DNA of 64,000 nt from Chamaecrista fasciculata. Lineage: Eukaryota > Streptophyta > Magnoliopsida > Fabales > Fabaceae. The stretch is from NCBI GenBank assembly GCA_003254925.1, contig QANZ01007272.1, forward strand, positions 50,798-114,797. Direction: 5' to 3'. Of this stretch, positions 20,902-32,799 are shown piece by piece (positions within the stretch are counted from its first letter, which is position 1; the number at the start of each line of letters is the position of its first letter). The notes below the pieces were generated by a model. It ran no database searches, was not told where the DNA came from, and saw nothing but the letters and a program-made list of their open reading frames with translations. The position numbers and the translations under genes are program-made.

Positions 20902-23265
20902 TTGGTATTTGCTCAAGCACAACTTCCTTACATTTATTGGGTTGATGCGTTCCTCATGTCAGTATATCTAATTAATCGGCTACCCACACCTGTGCTTGAG
21001 TCTTCCACACCTCTGTTTCAACTCTATGGCAAGGAACCTGATTATTCCTCACTCCAACCATTTGGGTGTGCATGTTATCCATGCCTGAAACCTTATAATG
21101 ATCACAAGTTGTAGTTTCACAGCCAGAAGTGTGTCTATCTCGGTCCTGCGTCTCAACATAAAGGTTCCAAATGTCTTAGCTCCACAGGACGAATTTACAT
21201 CTCTAGGCATGTAGTGTTTGATGCCTCAGTGTTTCCTTGCATGACTGGCTTTCTTGATCGAAGAGCTTCTTCTTCTACGCAGCACGATTGCATCATTCCA
21301 TTGATAATTGATTCAAGTCCTATTTCAAGTCCTTCAACGACAAATTCTCAGGTTAATATTGAAGAAGAAGACACTCCAACAGCTAATTCCTCAGCCAATG
21401 CGAGCAGCATACGTGGATCTTTTCTTGCAAGAGAGACATGTGAGTCTTTAAGTGACTCACGTGATGATGCTGCTCCTAATTCTCCAGATGGGCCACTCTC
21501 CTCTAGCTCGACGTCAGGCCCAAATGAGACATATGCTAGTTCCCTTCATCACTTACCCTCAAGTGCTACGTCACATGAGAAAATGACTCAAACCCAACAC
21601 AATACTCATCTGATGACAACTCGGGCCAAGAGTGGGATTCACAAGCCCAAGATACCATATGTGGGTCTTTTACATATCCCAAACCTAACTTGCTTGTCTC
21701 CGTCAATCGAACCTGTGAGTGTTACAGATGCGTTGAGCTCACCTCAGTGGAAAATGGCGATGAATGAGGAGTTTGATGCTCTGCAGAAAAATCGAACTTG
21801 GGTGCTTGTTCCCAGACATCCTTCTCAATCTCTTATCGATTGCAAATGGGTCTATAAGACTAAATTCAAACCTGATGGTTCCATTCTCAAGCACAAGGCT
21901 CATCTTGTTGCCAAGGGGTTTCAACAGTCACCGAGAATTGATTATGGCGAAACTTTCAGCCCAGTAGTCAAGCCAACCACCATCAGAGTTGTTCTCTCCA
22001 TTGCAGTCACGTATGGTTGGGAAATCAGACAACTTGACGTCAACAATGCGTTTCTCAATGGTTATCTTCAAGAAACTGTCTTTATGAAGCAACCGGAAGG
22101 ATTTGTCAATTCTGCAAAACCGGATCATGTCTTTAAGCTTGTCAAAGCTTTGTATGGACTCAAACAAGCTCCCCGGGCGTGGTTTGATCGGCTACGCCTC
22201 ACTCTGCTAAGTTTGGGATTCACAAATGCCAAAAGTGACATCTCTCTGTTTTTTCTGCGCACACCAAAGCTGGTTGTCTACATCCTCATCTATGTGGATG
22301 ATATACTCATAACTGGTAATGATCCTGTTTATTTGAAGAATTTTGTTGCAAAGCTCAATACCATGTTTGCTTTGAAGGATCTAGGTCATGCTTATTATTT
22401 CTTAGGGATCGAAATAAGCCGTGATTTGACAGGAATACATCTTAGTCAGACAAAATATACACTTGATCTCCTTAAGAAATTTCATATGCTAGACTGTGCA
22501 CCAGTTACTACTCCCATGGTCACTGGACGAAAGTTTTCCCATGATGAAGGTGAACCCATGACTGATCCTACTCTGTTTCAACAAGTAATAGGATCACTTC
22601 AGTATCTCACCAACACGCGACCTGACATCACATACTCAGTTAATAAACTGATTCAGTTTCTTTCGCAGCCAACCAGTGAACATTATCAAGGTGTTAAGCG
22701 AATCTTTCGATACCTCAAGGGGACACTTGATTATGGGCTGATGATAAAGCCTTTTAAGTCACCACAATTGATTGGCTTTACCGACGCTGACTGGGCAACG
22801 GATATAGATGACAGAAAATCAATGGCTGGCCTGTGTGTCTATTTGGGCGATACCTTGATTTCTTGGGGTTCACGTAAGCAAAGGGTTGTAGCCAGATCAA
22901 GCACTGAATCAGAGTACAGAGCACTGGCTGATGGTGCTGCAGAGTTAAAATGGCTTTCATCTCTTTTGTCAGAACTCGGCATAGATCTTCAGCACCCTTC
23001 TATGATCTGGTGTGATAACATAAGTGCAAGAGCTTTGGCTGCAAATCCGGTACAGCATGCGCGTAGTAAACACATAGAGATTGATGTCCATTTTGTTCGA
23101 GACATGGTGCTGTTAGGTTGTCTTATAGTGAACTATGTTCCTTCTTGCTATCAGGTAGCTGATTGTTTTACAGAGGCCTTGACTCTTCCTTTGTTTGAAC
23201 AGCATCGCAGCAAACTCGGGGTAGCTCCAGCACCCTCTCGTTTGAGGGGGAATGTTAGAACATGA
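20902..23265 (+). pseudogene. Copia pol 3' half (integrase end, RT, RNase H)
   Basis: One plus-strand reading frame broken only by a TAG at 21112-21114, just after KPYNDHKL. In order: the integrase C-terminal part (YWVDAFLMSVYLINRLPT), a variable Ser/Thr-rich linker, reverse transcriptase (WKMAMNEEFDALQKN; LDVNNAFLNG; LYGLKQAPRAWF; catalytic YVDDILITGND), then RNase H (TDADWA; SSTESEYRALA; SKHIEIDVHFVRD). Gag, protease and the integrase core are absent; the left end abuts a tandem array. A polypurine tract, tttgagggggaa (23241-23252), precedes an LTR start. The single stop looks like a C-to-T change in a Gln codon. Otherwise well preserved, so fairly young. Confidence 0.9.
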
Positions 23266-23458
23266 TTAATTAAGTCTGTATTAAGTAGCTGCTGTGATTA
23301 GTTAGGATTCTGTTATATATGCACATGGTGTAATACACGTGTAGGCCTTAGCTCATTTCACTCGTTTTGTACCGTCTTCTACAGCTATAATGATTCTTTT
23401 GTATTTGGTGAATATAAGGCAGCCTCAGGTACACTCATTAGGTACCTTGAGATATTCA
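23253..23458 (+). mobile_element. 3' LTR of the Copia element
   Basis: Starts TGTTAGAACATG directly after the polypurine tract. The end at a CA near 23458 (gatattca) is a guess, giving ~206 bp. No 5' LTR is present in the window, so the target duplication cannot be checked. Confidence 0.6.
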
Positions 23459-23504
23459 TTCATTTAGTATATACCCTAGCTTTTCTATCTAGATCAAATG
23501 GTAT

Positions 23505-23645
23505 AATACTATTTTGGTCTATAAAAAGAACTAATTAGTATACCCTTTTAATATTTCAGGGATTAAACTATACATTTCAATCTTTTAGGGACTTAATTGT
23601 CAACTCAATAATCTTTCAAGGGCCAAATTATTAGTTTACTCTATA
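23505..23645. repeat. One arm of a foldback MITE family
   Basis: Phrases such as agggattaaactatacattt, caatcttttagggactt and attattagtttactct match the right arms at 60340-60432 and 61910-61990. Confidence 0.5.
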
Positions 23646-23894
23646 TAATTGACATAGGCAGCAGAAATTTGTGCTCATCATGTAAAATTGTCATGTAATT
23701 TTTAGGTCAATGAAGCAAAATCTCTGTTGAAGGAAGCCCTTCAAGCAGAAGTTGGATTGCCCATCGATAAGAATATTCCTTTGATAGGGTTCATAGGTAG
23801 GCTACAAGAGCAGAAAGGTTCAGATATTCTAGTAGCTGCGATCCCCAAATTCATCCACCAGAATGTTCAGATAATAATTCTAGTAAGTGATTAA

Positions 23895-24405
23895 ATTAAA
23901 GGGTAAATTAAATTACATGAAATGTTTCTGTAATTTGGGATAATTAGAGATCAGGTCCATGTTGTTGAAAAAGAGCTAAAATGAGGCTTGAGGTTTACTT
24001 CATTAGCAGAAAGTGTCCCTGCGGTATATTTTGGTCCAAAACTAACAGATCCTAATAATTTTATCAAGATTTCACCCCTCTTTTTAAGGTTTTCCTTCAT
24101 TCAGGTCCCTGACTCATCTCATAATAGTCTAAACAGATTATAAACTTATTTATTTTTGTTTTGTGAGTTTTAAGACTTGTCTAACAAAGATGATAAACTT
24201 GTTGAACTATTCTGAGAGGAATCAGGAATCTGAATGAAAGAAAATCTTGATAAAAATTCTGGGTCTGTTAATTTTTAGACAAAAATATACCACAGGGATA
24301 ACAGAGTAAATCTCAAGCTCAATTTTAACAAATTTTGAATCACAGAGACCTAATCTCTAATCACCTCAAACCACATAGACCTTCTTTGTATTTTCCCTAA
24401 AGGTA
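23895..24405. mobile_element. Foldback repeat in GBSS intron
   Basis: Imperfect inverted arms: left around attagagatcaggtccatg, right around cagagacctaatctctaatc. Fills most of the intron between the first two retained exons. Ends not sharply defined. Confidence 0.5.
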
Positions 24406-24815
24406 TTACTGATACAAATTTTCACTCCCAAGGGGACAGGCAAAAAGGCTATGGAGAAGGAAATAGAGCTTTTAGAGGTAAAATATCCTAAAAAGGCAAG
24501 AGGGGTTGCAAAATTCAATGGTGCCCTAGCTCACAAGATTATTGCAGGAGCTGATTTTGTAATTGTTCCTAGTAGATTTGAGCCATGTGGTCTCATTCAG
24601 TTGCACTCTATGCCATATGGAACAGTACGTAGAGTTTGTTGTCATGGTGTTTGATTCTCAAAAATCATACTCATGTATGTATATTTTGGTGTTGTGAATA
24701 GCTTAGTGTGTTTAAATATGAACTACAGGTTCCCATAGTTTCCTCAACTGGTGGACTAGTTGACACCGTAAAAGAAGGTTTTACTGGATTCCACATGGGA
24801 GCATTCAGCATAGAA

Positions 24816-24901
24816 GTATATATACGAATTGCAAAAGTGTTATCGGTATCTCCAAACAGTATATATACGAATTGCAAAAGTGTTATCGGTATCTCCAAAC
24901 A
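24816..24901. repeat. 43-bp tandem duplication at the splice donor
   Basis: gtatatatacgaattgcaaa...ccaaaca is present at 24816-24858 and 24859-24901, identical. It starts exactly at the GT donor after GBSS exon 24729-24815, so the donor is duplicated. Confidence 0.9.
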
Positions 24902-25069
24902 TCGAAGCAGTTTCACTAGTACCACCAAAGTTTTTTTTTTATCAATTATACTTCTAATATTTTACATTTAGGTCAATTGTACCATCAATGTTTTAGATTT
25001 ATGTCAATTGTACCCCAAATTTAGGGGTATAATTGACACAAAATTAAGGGTAGCATTGGCCCAAAAAAC

Positions 25070-25678
25070 CAAGGTTATTAAGATCGAGATCTTAATAAAG
25101 ATTGGAATGGAAAAAAAATAGATCGAATCGTAAAATCGAATCGAGTATCGTAAGATCCTAACTTTTTTTTTTAAAAAAAAATTAGGATCGTAAGATCTTA
25201 ACAATTAGGATCGTAAGATCTTAACAATTTACATTTATTCTAAATATGTCTAAAAATTTATATTTTTATGGTATATTTACATCTTTGTTATGTCAAACAT
25301 CTTACAAATAAAGATAAAAATCAATATAACTTTGATTCTATAGATAAATGTGAAAGGGAACGGCGAAGAATATGAGAGATTGTGAAAAGATCAATGTGAT
25401 TTATGAGAGGGAAACCCTAAATTTGCCTCACTTATGCGTTTTGGGCTAGAAAATTAAAAACAAAAAAAAATGTATAAAACACTGTTTTGGGCCAAAAAAA
25501 AATTTTTTTGGTCTAAGGTCGTGTGGATCGTCCGATCCTATGATCTTAACTAGAAAATCGTGATCTTAATTCGATCCTAACTAAATACAATCTTCTATAC
25601 GATCCGGCAAGGTTGACCTTATTAAGATCTCGATCTTATACGATCTTACGATCTAAGATCTCGATATTAATAACCTTG
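25070..25678. mobile_element. hAT-type MITE in GBSS intron
   Basis: Inverted ends CAAGGTTATTAAGATCGAGA and the matching TAATAACCTTG, flanked by a perfect 8-bp duplication CAAAAAAC (25062-25069 and 25679-25686). An 8-bp duplication fits hAT. The interior is rich in gatcttaagatc-type words and A/T runs. A related element lies at 40807-41297. Confidence 0.75.
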
Positions 25679-25948
25679 CAAAAAACTTTAGAATATAACT
25701 GAAACTGACCTCATACTACTGGTTTTGCCAGACAAATAATCTTGTCTTGTTTCGTGCAAATATTGGGGACCCTAATAAGTAATAAACCTTTGACTTGAGT
25801 TGCAGTGTGATGCCATGGATCCAACTGATGTGGAAAAACTAGCAACTAGTGTCAAGAGAGCTCTTGGGACCTACGGTACCCCTATTATGAAGGAGATGAT
25901 CCGAAACTGCATGGCCCAAGAATTCTCATGGAAGGTTAGTGTGGTGAA

Positions 25949-26471
25949 TGTTGGTATAGTTAGCACTTAAAGCCTCATTTGAAATATGAAGAAGAATAAT
26001 CATATCCAAATTAATTAATTAGTTGGTTAATTAATTAATTTGAATGAACAATATAACTGTTCATTGTTATAATCAGTTTTGCTAATTTGAAGAGACTGAT
26101 CATATATAAAAAGGTTCTAATCATTTATTAATGTTTAAAATTGGAACGGACATGAATGTCCATCTATGAAAAGTTATAACCATTCATTAATGTTTGAATA
26201 AGAAGAGGTATGAAAAGTTACACATCTTCAAATTTTCTCTATAAATAGACCTCTTTTCAAAGCAATTAATCAATCAAGAGATAAAATATTTAAATTTTTC
26301 TATTCTAAATTGTGTTCAGAAGATATTATAGTTTTGCTAACTATAATATCAAGCTTTGTAAATTCCAAAAGAAATCTTTCATACAAACCTAACAGCAAAC
26401 AAATAGTTAGGACTTATGTTAGGGGCAGTAATCACACTATCAATAAAGCCTACACTATTCTAGTTCTAACA
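25949..26471 (+). mobile_element. Probable solo LTR in GBSS intron
   Basis: Starts TGTTGGTATAG and ends GTTCTAACA, with imperfect 5-bp flanks GTGAA / ATGAA. It contains a TATA-like ctataaatagac near 26241. No internal retrotransposon sequence. The end motifs and TATA box argue for an LTR; the mismatch in the flanks weakens it. Confidence 0.45.
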
Positions 26472-26681
26472 ATGAATTGCGATTTGTAAGTGACCATATC
26501 AAACCAATTATATATGGAAATGAGTATGAATCCATCTAAGATCTAACCATTGGGATGTTTGACACAGGGACCAGCCAAGCAATGGGAAAAGGTGTTGCTA
26601 AGCCTAGAGGTAGCTGGCAGCCATCCTATAGATGGAGATGAGATTGCTCCTCTTGCAAAGGAAAATGTTGCCAATCGTTGA

Positions 26682-28821
26682 GCACCATTGTTTTTACCTT
26701 GTAGTACTCTTCTCACTTGTAAATTATAATAAACAACATACTAGTGAATAGTGATGATGCGAAGCCAAGCCCTTTACGAAGGTACTAGTCTAATACTTTG
26801 TTACCAAACTCCCATGTTGGGATTGGCCTCCAAAGTTCAACTAATAATAAACTATTTATTGTTAGATTTTATTGCTTTTGTAAAAATAGACGAAAGTGTA
26901 CTTTTGGCCCCATAACTTTTGCTCATATTTTAATTTGATCCCATAACTTTTTTTGTTTCACTTTCGGCCTCATATCTTTTACTCAAGTTGTAGATTTGGT
27001 CTCGTGTTGCACTGTTAGTCTCATCTTTGGATCAGGTTGTAGAATTATTGGTCACATATTTTTTAGTCAAGTTACAAAATTAGTCTCATATCTTTGGATC
27101 ATGTACTAAACTAGTCTTATATCTTTGGGTTAAGGGGTGACTGATGGTAGAACTTTTTACAAATCCTCCTCCTGTCAAAAGCAAATGTCTAAACATTACA
27201 CATCCTAAACTTCCTCCAACTAGAGAATCTGAAGAGGAAGGCCTGCAATGTTGAATATCATTGATGTAAATTTAACACGCATAGACACATCAAATTCTTA
27301 AAATTATATGAAACGATGGCTCATATATTTATATTTAAAATCTTGACAAGAAATTCAAAAATTACAATATATATATGTATGACAAGTTATATATGTTATT
27401 ATCTTCTATTCTTTGAGTGTCGTAGTGTCGGACACAGAGACATATCCGATACAGTGACACTCCTTCAAAATGAAGTGTGCATACTTCATAGATGTAGATT
27501 TGGATATTAGTTGGAGCCAGAGACATATGCTTCATCCACATGCCATGCCATTTGGTAGTAATCAGAATATATAGTGGGTTGACGTGCTTATAACAGACTC
27601 TTTGAGACAGGTGGTTGTAATTGATGAATGAATAAATTAATTACTACATGAGACAGACTTCTGAGAGAATTTCAAAGAGAACCCCAAAGAAGAATCTTTA
27701 TGCAAGAGAAACAATAAAATCCAGTCAATGGTTGTATATAGATATTAGACAAAGCATACATACTGATGACTTTGTATATAGTTACCTCTTAAAAGAATTT
27801 TCCATGGAAGCAAACTATGTTGTGATAACTATCAACAGTTGTTGAAAAATGAACAAAAATTTGAATAGTTGAATTCTGAATCTTGTTGTGTAATGTTGCT
27901 AAAATTTATGGGACACGCATTCTAAGCAGTGAAGCATATTGAAATCTATTCACAGTTTACAAGGGCAAATCTAACTAAAGAAAACCAATGATTCACGTGA
28001 GTCCATAGTTGCTAGCTACCTGAAATACCACTTTTTCTACCCAAAGCAGTAAGCTTTCATGGTATATGTATCATTCCATTTTACAGTAGTGACAGTCCAA
28101 ATCAGACACAAGGTTAGAAGCTTTGCATCCTCTTCATGGTAAGAAATTATGCATCTTCTTCGTGAATAATCAACCACAGCATAAAAGATTACACTCAGCC
28201 AACAAATTGGGTATTGAGAGTCTTCAAAAAAAATACAAAGCGTCAAAGTCAAGGAGTCATCAGACCAAACCATGAGAACCAACTGAAGGAAAAAGTTCTT
28301 AGGTCATAACTCATAACTAAACACTGATTGCAAAAAGCAGAAACACTTTGAAAACAGGGTCTTCTCTGTTTGACATGTATCATATATTCATATTAGATAC
28401 GAAGTAACACTTTAAATTGCATCTTGACACAACTTTTATTGTCATATAGTAGAATGTCCTGTGTCGTTGTTGATATACCATGATTTGGCAATATCGCAAC
28501 AACCACCTCACATGAAGTAGATTTGGTCAAGATTCACTAACAACTCACTATACAATCTATAACCACCTCCCTATATTTTGGTAATTACCTTATAACAACC
28601 GGATTTCCGTAGATATTCTCCTTAATCCATCTTACAAAAAAGCTGTCGGGTTCTCTCTTAACACTCTCTCTATTCATTATTCTTACCCTATCTCTGACTA
28701 ACTTGATCGTTGGAGTCCACATTGAGACTCCGCTCCCATGTGACCCTGAGTCCCTGACTCTGTTATTTACTTATTTTGCAAGCACTCATCTAAAGAGTCT
28801 TGATAATAAATTCATCACTTG
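26682..28821. other. Intergenic DNA between GBSS and the uL18-family gene
   Basis: Positions 26885-27170 carry one arm of a 'ggccccataacttttgctca' MITE-like repeat. 27415-27485 holds the gtgtcggacac dispersed repeat. 28000-28821 is probably 3' UTR and flank of the uL18-family gene. Small open frames (27316, 27648, 28037) show no domain signal. Confidence 0.5.
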
Positions 28822-29901
28822 TCAATAGCCATACCTTTTAGGTGACCGAGCAGTCTTCTTTGGTGTTCTTTGCTTAATCTTCACCTTCACGTTAATGCCA
28901 CGATCAATGATAGACTGAAGAACAATCTGAAGCTTACCCTCCAACCTTTCTCCTTTGCGTGGAGTATAGATTACATCATGGATATCATCAGCCAATGCTC
29001 TTTGAGCCAGTATTGCCCCTACGGCAGCACATGTATTTTTGTTCTTAGTGGAAGTGAAATCAAACTTCATATCTTTGGAAATAGAATGTGCCACAGCAAC
29101 AACCTTACTAGTTACCCTATGAACAATACAAGCACGAACAGAGGCTTTTGATATGAATATATCCAAGCAAAATGGCTCATGATACGGACCTGTAAGCTGG
29201 TTAAAAGTAAGCGTCCTCTGCCTCTTGTTCACAATAGAAGCAACATTGGTATCAACAAGCTGAGATAGAACAGCACTTTTAATGCCTGTTGCATGGAGAC
29301 CTTTTGAAGTTTTAGGAATTGGGTTGGCTTTCATTCCCTCACTCGCATTTTCCTTTTCCTTTTCTTTATTCTTTGGGGATTTCCTTCTGTGAAACTCTAG
29401 ATTATACTCTTCAAACTCCTTGGAACTTCGTTCAAGTTTGTAAAATAGATTCCCACGTATTCTCATATTGTCAATGTCTTCAAAATCAAGCTCACCCTCA
29501 ACATTGGATGAACTACAATCAAAGGGTTCATCAACTTCTCCCTGATTTATAGAACTTGCTTTTGATTCACCCCATTCCCTACAAGCTTGTGCTACTCCTG
29601 TGGAGACACGCCAAGCGTCGTTATCAACAAGCTCAATATTGTAACCATTTGAAGGAAACTTAGACTCAGAGAACAATGGTGAGAGATGAAGGCTACTAGA
29701 ATAGTCAAGCCTTGAAATTTCATCCTCCATATTGGGAACTTTTGAATAGGCCTTACAGTAAAAACTGGCTGCTCTCAAGAGAAGACAGTGATTGTAGACA
29801 GAAGAAGCAAAAGAAGCAACACCTTTTCTTGCAAGCATTAACCCCATGATTAGAATCTTGAAAAGGAAACCAAGATGGGAATTCTGGGTGCAAGGGCTCA
29901 C
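28822..29901 (-). CDS. uL18 (ribosomal L18p/L5e)-family protein, likely organellar
   Basis: A single uninterrupted frame of 359 codons from the first ATG (29901). The second in-frame ATG region (29847, MGLMLARKG) may be the true start: a plausible splice acceptor (TTGCACCCAG, near 29880) lies just upstream of it, and the residues after it (ARKGVASFASSVYNHCLLLR) look like a mitochondrial presequence. The middle is acidic/Lys-rich and disordered. The last ~125 residues form the L18 fold: FCLDIFISKASVRACIVHRV, CAAVGAILAQRALADDIHDV, then LQIVLQSIIDRGINVKVKIK and a basic tail. uL18 binds 5S rRNA in ribosomes; the long N-terminal extension suggests an organellar or specialised relative. A 5' UTR exon near 30690-30960 is possible. 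Arabidopsis AT3G22450 is the likely counterpart (recall). Confidence 0.88.
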   Translation of the reverse strand: MSPCTQNSHLGFLFKILIMGLMLARKGVASFASSVYNHCLLLRAASFYCKAYSKVPNMEDEISRLDYSSSLHLSPLFSESKFPSNGYNIELVDNDAWRVSTGVAQACREWGESKASSINQGEVDEPFDCSSSNVEGELDFEDIDNMRIRGNLFYKLERSSKEFEEYNLEFHRRKSPKNKEKEKENASEGMKANPIPKTSKGLHATGIKSAVLSQLVDTNVASIVNKRQRTLTFNQLTGPYHEPFCLDIFISKASVRACIVHRVTSKVVAVAHSISKDMKFDFTSTKNKNTCAAVGAILAQRALADDIHDVIYTPRKGERLEGKLQIVLQSIIDRGINVKVKIKQRTPKKTARSPKRYGY

Positions 29902-31050
29902 ACAGGCAAAAAGACAAACGCTTGGTGTGCACTAAGCAGATAAATTTCCAAAGTGTTTGTTTGTGTTTGGATTAAGAATTAAATAAGTGATATGGAGGAA
30001 AGCAAGACCTTGAGAAAGGCGTAGATGGTGATTCGCTGCCTCCATCATTGTCTTCGTCGCCATTAAACCACTTTGGCTTCTGTACAAGAAATTGGAGTGT
30101 CCTTCCTTATGGACCTTGTGGACTGTGGTGTGGTTCCTTTGCCTACATTCAACGAAAAAAAAAAGCTTTGGATTGGAAGGACTTTGCATCTTTATTTTTT
30201 GGTTCAAGATGAATTGAAAGGATTCTCTCCACGCAATATGTGCATTTGAAGCTTCATCCTCTTTTGTATGATGTTAAGGAAAAAAAGCTTGACAAACAAA
30301 CTTGTTTTGAATTTAAGTACTTAACTCTAGTTGGAGATAATCGTCAGTATGTAAATTTAGAAATGAAGATAGATTCAAGCAAACAAACTTCACAAATAAT
30401 AATTAAATAAATGATAATTGTCAGTATGTATCTAGATTCAGGCATATTATTTCTTAGTTGGAGATACCAATGAATGAATACAAAAATAGAATTGAAGAAG
30501 ATTACATCATCAGGAGAAATAAGTGATTTCTAGCAAATATCAAAAAACAATAGAACTTTCAAAATCTGTACATGAACTCCCTTACAATGGTATTTAAAAC
30601 ATCAGAGACGTGAAATGTGGAAAGCTTTTCCGTGCAATGCTGACATTGTAGTACAATCAAACAAACCCAGATGGGATTTGGGAAGTTTATCATGAATCCA
30701 GACAATAAATTGATCTCCGATTACAAGAACAGAAACAAAGTAACAAAGACTTCATCAATTCAACTAAGAAACCGAGAGAAAGAATCAAGATGAAAAGAAA
30801 GAAAGCTAACCATGACGATGGATGGAAGTTTCCGGTGGTAAGCTTGCCGATCTCCGATGATGGCCAACCGACGGCGTCTAGGCGATGAGGAGAAGATGAG
30901 ATTTGAGATGGAGAGTGTGAATGCAAGGCTTAGAGATTTTTTTGTTTTTGGTTTTTTGGAGAGGTTAAGGGCACAACGACGTCGTTTTAGTGATTTAGAA
31001 AAACAAAATTCAAAAGCCTATCTAATTAATTTGTTTTATTAATTAACCAC
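29902..31050. other. Upstream region of the uL18-family gene
   Basis: Probably 5' UTR, a leader intron and promoter on the minus strand. Around 30810-30960 GC rises and a CATCG(TC)ATG|GTTAGC donor-like site occurs at about 30811, so a leader exon is plausible. The palindrome acgacgtcgt (about 30976-30985), frequent near plant promoters, lies just beyond it. Open frames 29932-30207 and 30857-31042 are not convincing. Confidence 0.4.
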
Positions 31051-32270
31051 AAAAAAGATGAGAAACGAATTAATAAATTTTGTGGTTAATTTTGTCTTTA
31101 ATATTTCAAATTTTAGTCAATTTTATCATTTGTTTTTATTTTAATCAAATATTAAGGATAGAATCTACTTGACTAATAATATATGATATAAAATTGATAG
31201 AGAAAGAAACTCAAATTCTATCTCAAATTAAAAACATGATGAAGTCTGTCGTTGATTTATTAAAAGAAAATAGTCAAATGATAAAATTTACTAAAATGTG
31301 AAACATTGGCAATAAAATTAACTGCAAAAAATAATTGAGGACAAAATTGATAATTTATATAAAGTTTGAGGACACAAAAATGTTTTGGCCTAATTTATTT
31401 TCACTTAGATCAGTTAGATGTCCTATGTTAGAAGTTGAAGTTGGCATTTATGTTATTTGTAACCCAAACTATTTTTTTTTAATTGAAGTAATGCAAACTA
31501 TTAAAACATAGGTAACCCATGATTTCATTTTATTAATTTTCAAACAAAATCGACACTGCAAATCGTGTTATCCCCAACTAGGTCAAATTTCTCAAATCTT
31601 TTCTTTTTGGGTAAGTTACATTTTTGGGTAAGTTACACTTTAATATCATGTTCCTTTAAAATGGCACTTTGATATCATGTTCTTTATATATTATTGTACC
31701 ATGTTCTTTAAATCTTATTGTACCATGTTCATTAAAAATGACATTTTTAATGAAATTAAAGATTCCATAAAGACGAAAAATTTTGTTTGCCAAGTCCAAT
31801 TAGAATTTCAATTAGACTAATTTGAACATAAGATATATCTTTTAACATCGGAAATCTACTCTGATTTTTTAAGGTGTGTTGCTTAAGTATTTTTTCTTTC
31901 TCTTTTATTATATTAGTTCTAGAAGTTCTTGGATAAATTTTATTGTTAAATTTGAGCCATGTAATATCTCTCCTTGTGTCATTTTCATGATAAATGAAAT
32001 TTCTTTTTGTGAAAAAAATAAAGAAAAATCAGTTAGAATTGCTTTTATATTTAACCTAAAATTTATAAAAGCAAAAGTACTTTACCAAGAAAAAAAAGTA
32101 CTCTTGATACTCTCAAAATTTTTTTAGTCAATTATACCTTCAATATTTCATATTTAAGTCAATTGTACCATCATTTTTAATATTTAAGTCAATTGTACTC
32201 TCATTGTTTAATATTTAAGTCAATTATACACTAAAATCTAATATATTCTACATTTTTAGCTTTTGCGCCT
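31051..32270. other. AT-rich repeats, no gene seen
   Basis: 31058-31395 is an imperfect foldback repeat (left attttgtctttaatatttc, right gaggacaaaattgataat). 31600-31760 repeats the phrase 'gtaccatgttctttaaat' and 'gggtaagttac'. 32110-32235 repeats 'tatttaagtcaattgtac' about four times. Confidence 0.5.
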
Positions 32271-32570
32271 CACACGTGTCGGAATTCTGTGGCGCGTTGC
32301 ATTTCACTCGCCATTTCGTACGCTGCAATTTCACTCGCCATTTGAATTTCAATTTTTTCTGCATATACCCACTAGCTGAACCGCCAAATTTCCCAATTTC
32401 ATTTTTCCTCACGAAATCGAACTACGTGTCACTCTCTTATTCAATCTTCCTCACCTACCATGTACTTCCTCAGACTTCTTCCCAAAAACACCATAGTTTT
32501 GACATCGCCATTTTGCTTTTTCCTTCTCTTCTCCATACCCATTCCGCGCGACACCTTCATTTTCTTCAGC

Positions 32571-32715
32571 CATTTCGGTTCTCACCTTCGATTTCCTCTG
32601 CCATTTCGCTTCTCACCTTCGATTTCCCCACCATTTCGCTTCTAACCTTCGATTCCTCACCCATTTCGCTTCTGACCTTCGACTTCCTCACCCATTTCGG
32701 TCCTCTTCGCAAAAA
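32571..32715. repeat. Minisatellite of ~28-bp units
   Basis: About five units of the form ccatttcgcttctcaccttcgatttcc, diverging slightly. The 177-codon frame that spans it (32276-32809) is driven by this repeat and runs into the N at 32799, so it is not called a gene. Confidence 0.7.
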
Positions 32716-32799
32716 TTCACATCGGCATACCCATTTCGATTCTCTTCGCCATACCCCATTCGCGCGCTGGTCAGCTTCCTCTCCGATTTCCTCTGCGAN

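Larger units (their letters stand above)
23706..26681 (+). pseudogene. GBSS1: Granule-bound starch synthase (waxy), 3' half only
   Basis: Five coding exons with GT-AG junctions, all phase 0: 23706-23882, 24433-24624, 24729-24815, 25806-25934 and 26568-26681 (TGA), 232 aa in total. They encode the C-terminal GT-B half of an ADP-glucose starch synthase: [29 protein letters not shown] (catalytic-loop Glu region), [17 protein letters not shown], and the GBSS-type tail [17 protein letters not shown] makes amylose in plastids and is normally ~600 aa. The transit peptide, the N-terminal KTGGL motif and the GT5 domain are missing: transposon sequence occupies the DNA upstream. No stop or frameshift occurs in what remains. 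It is either a recently truncated gene or a mis-joined contig. Introns hold a hAT MITE, a probable solo LTR and a 43-bp duplication. Confidence 0.88.
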
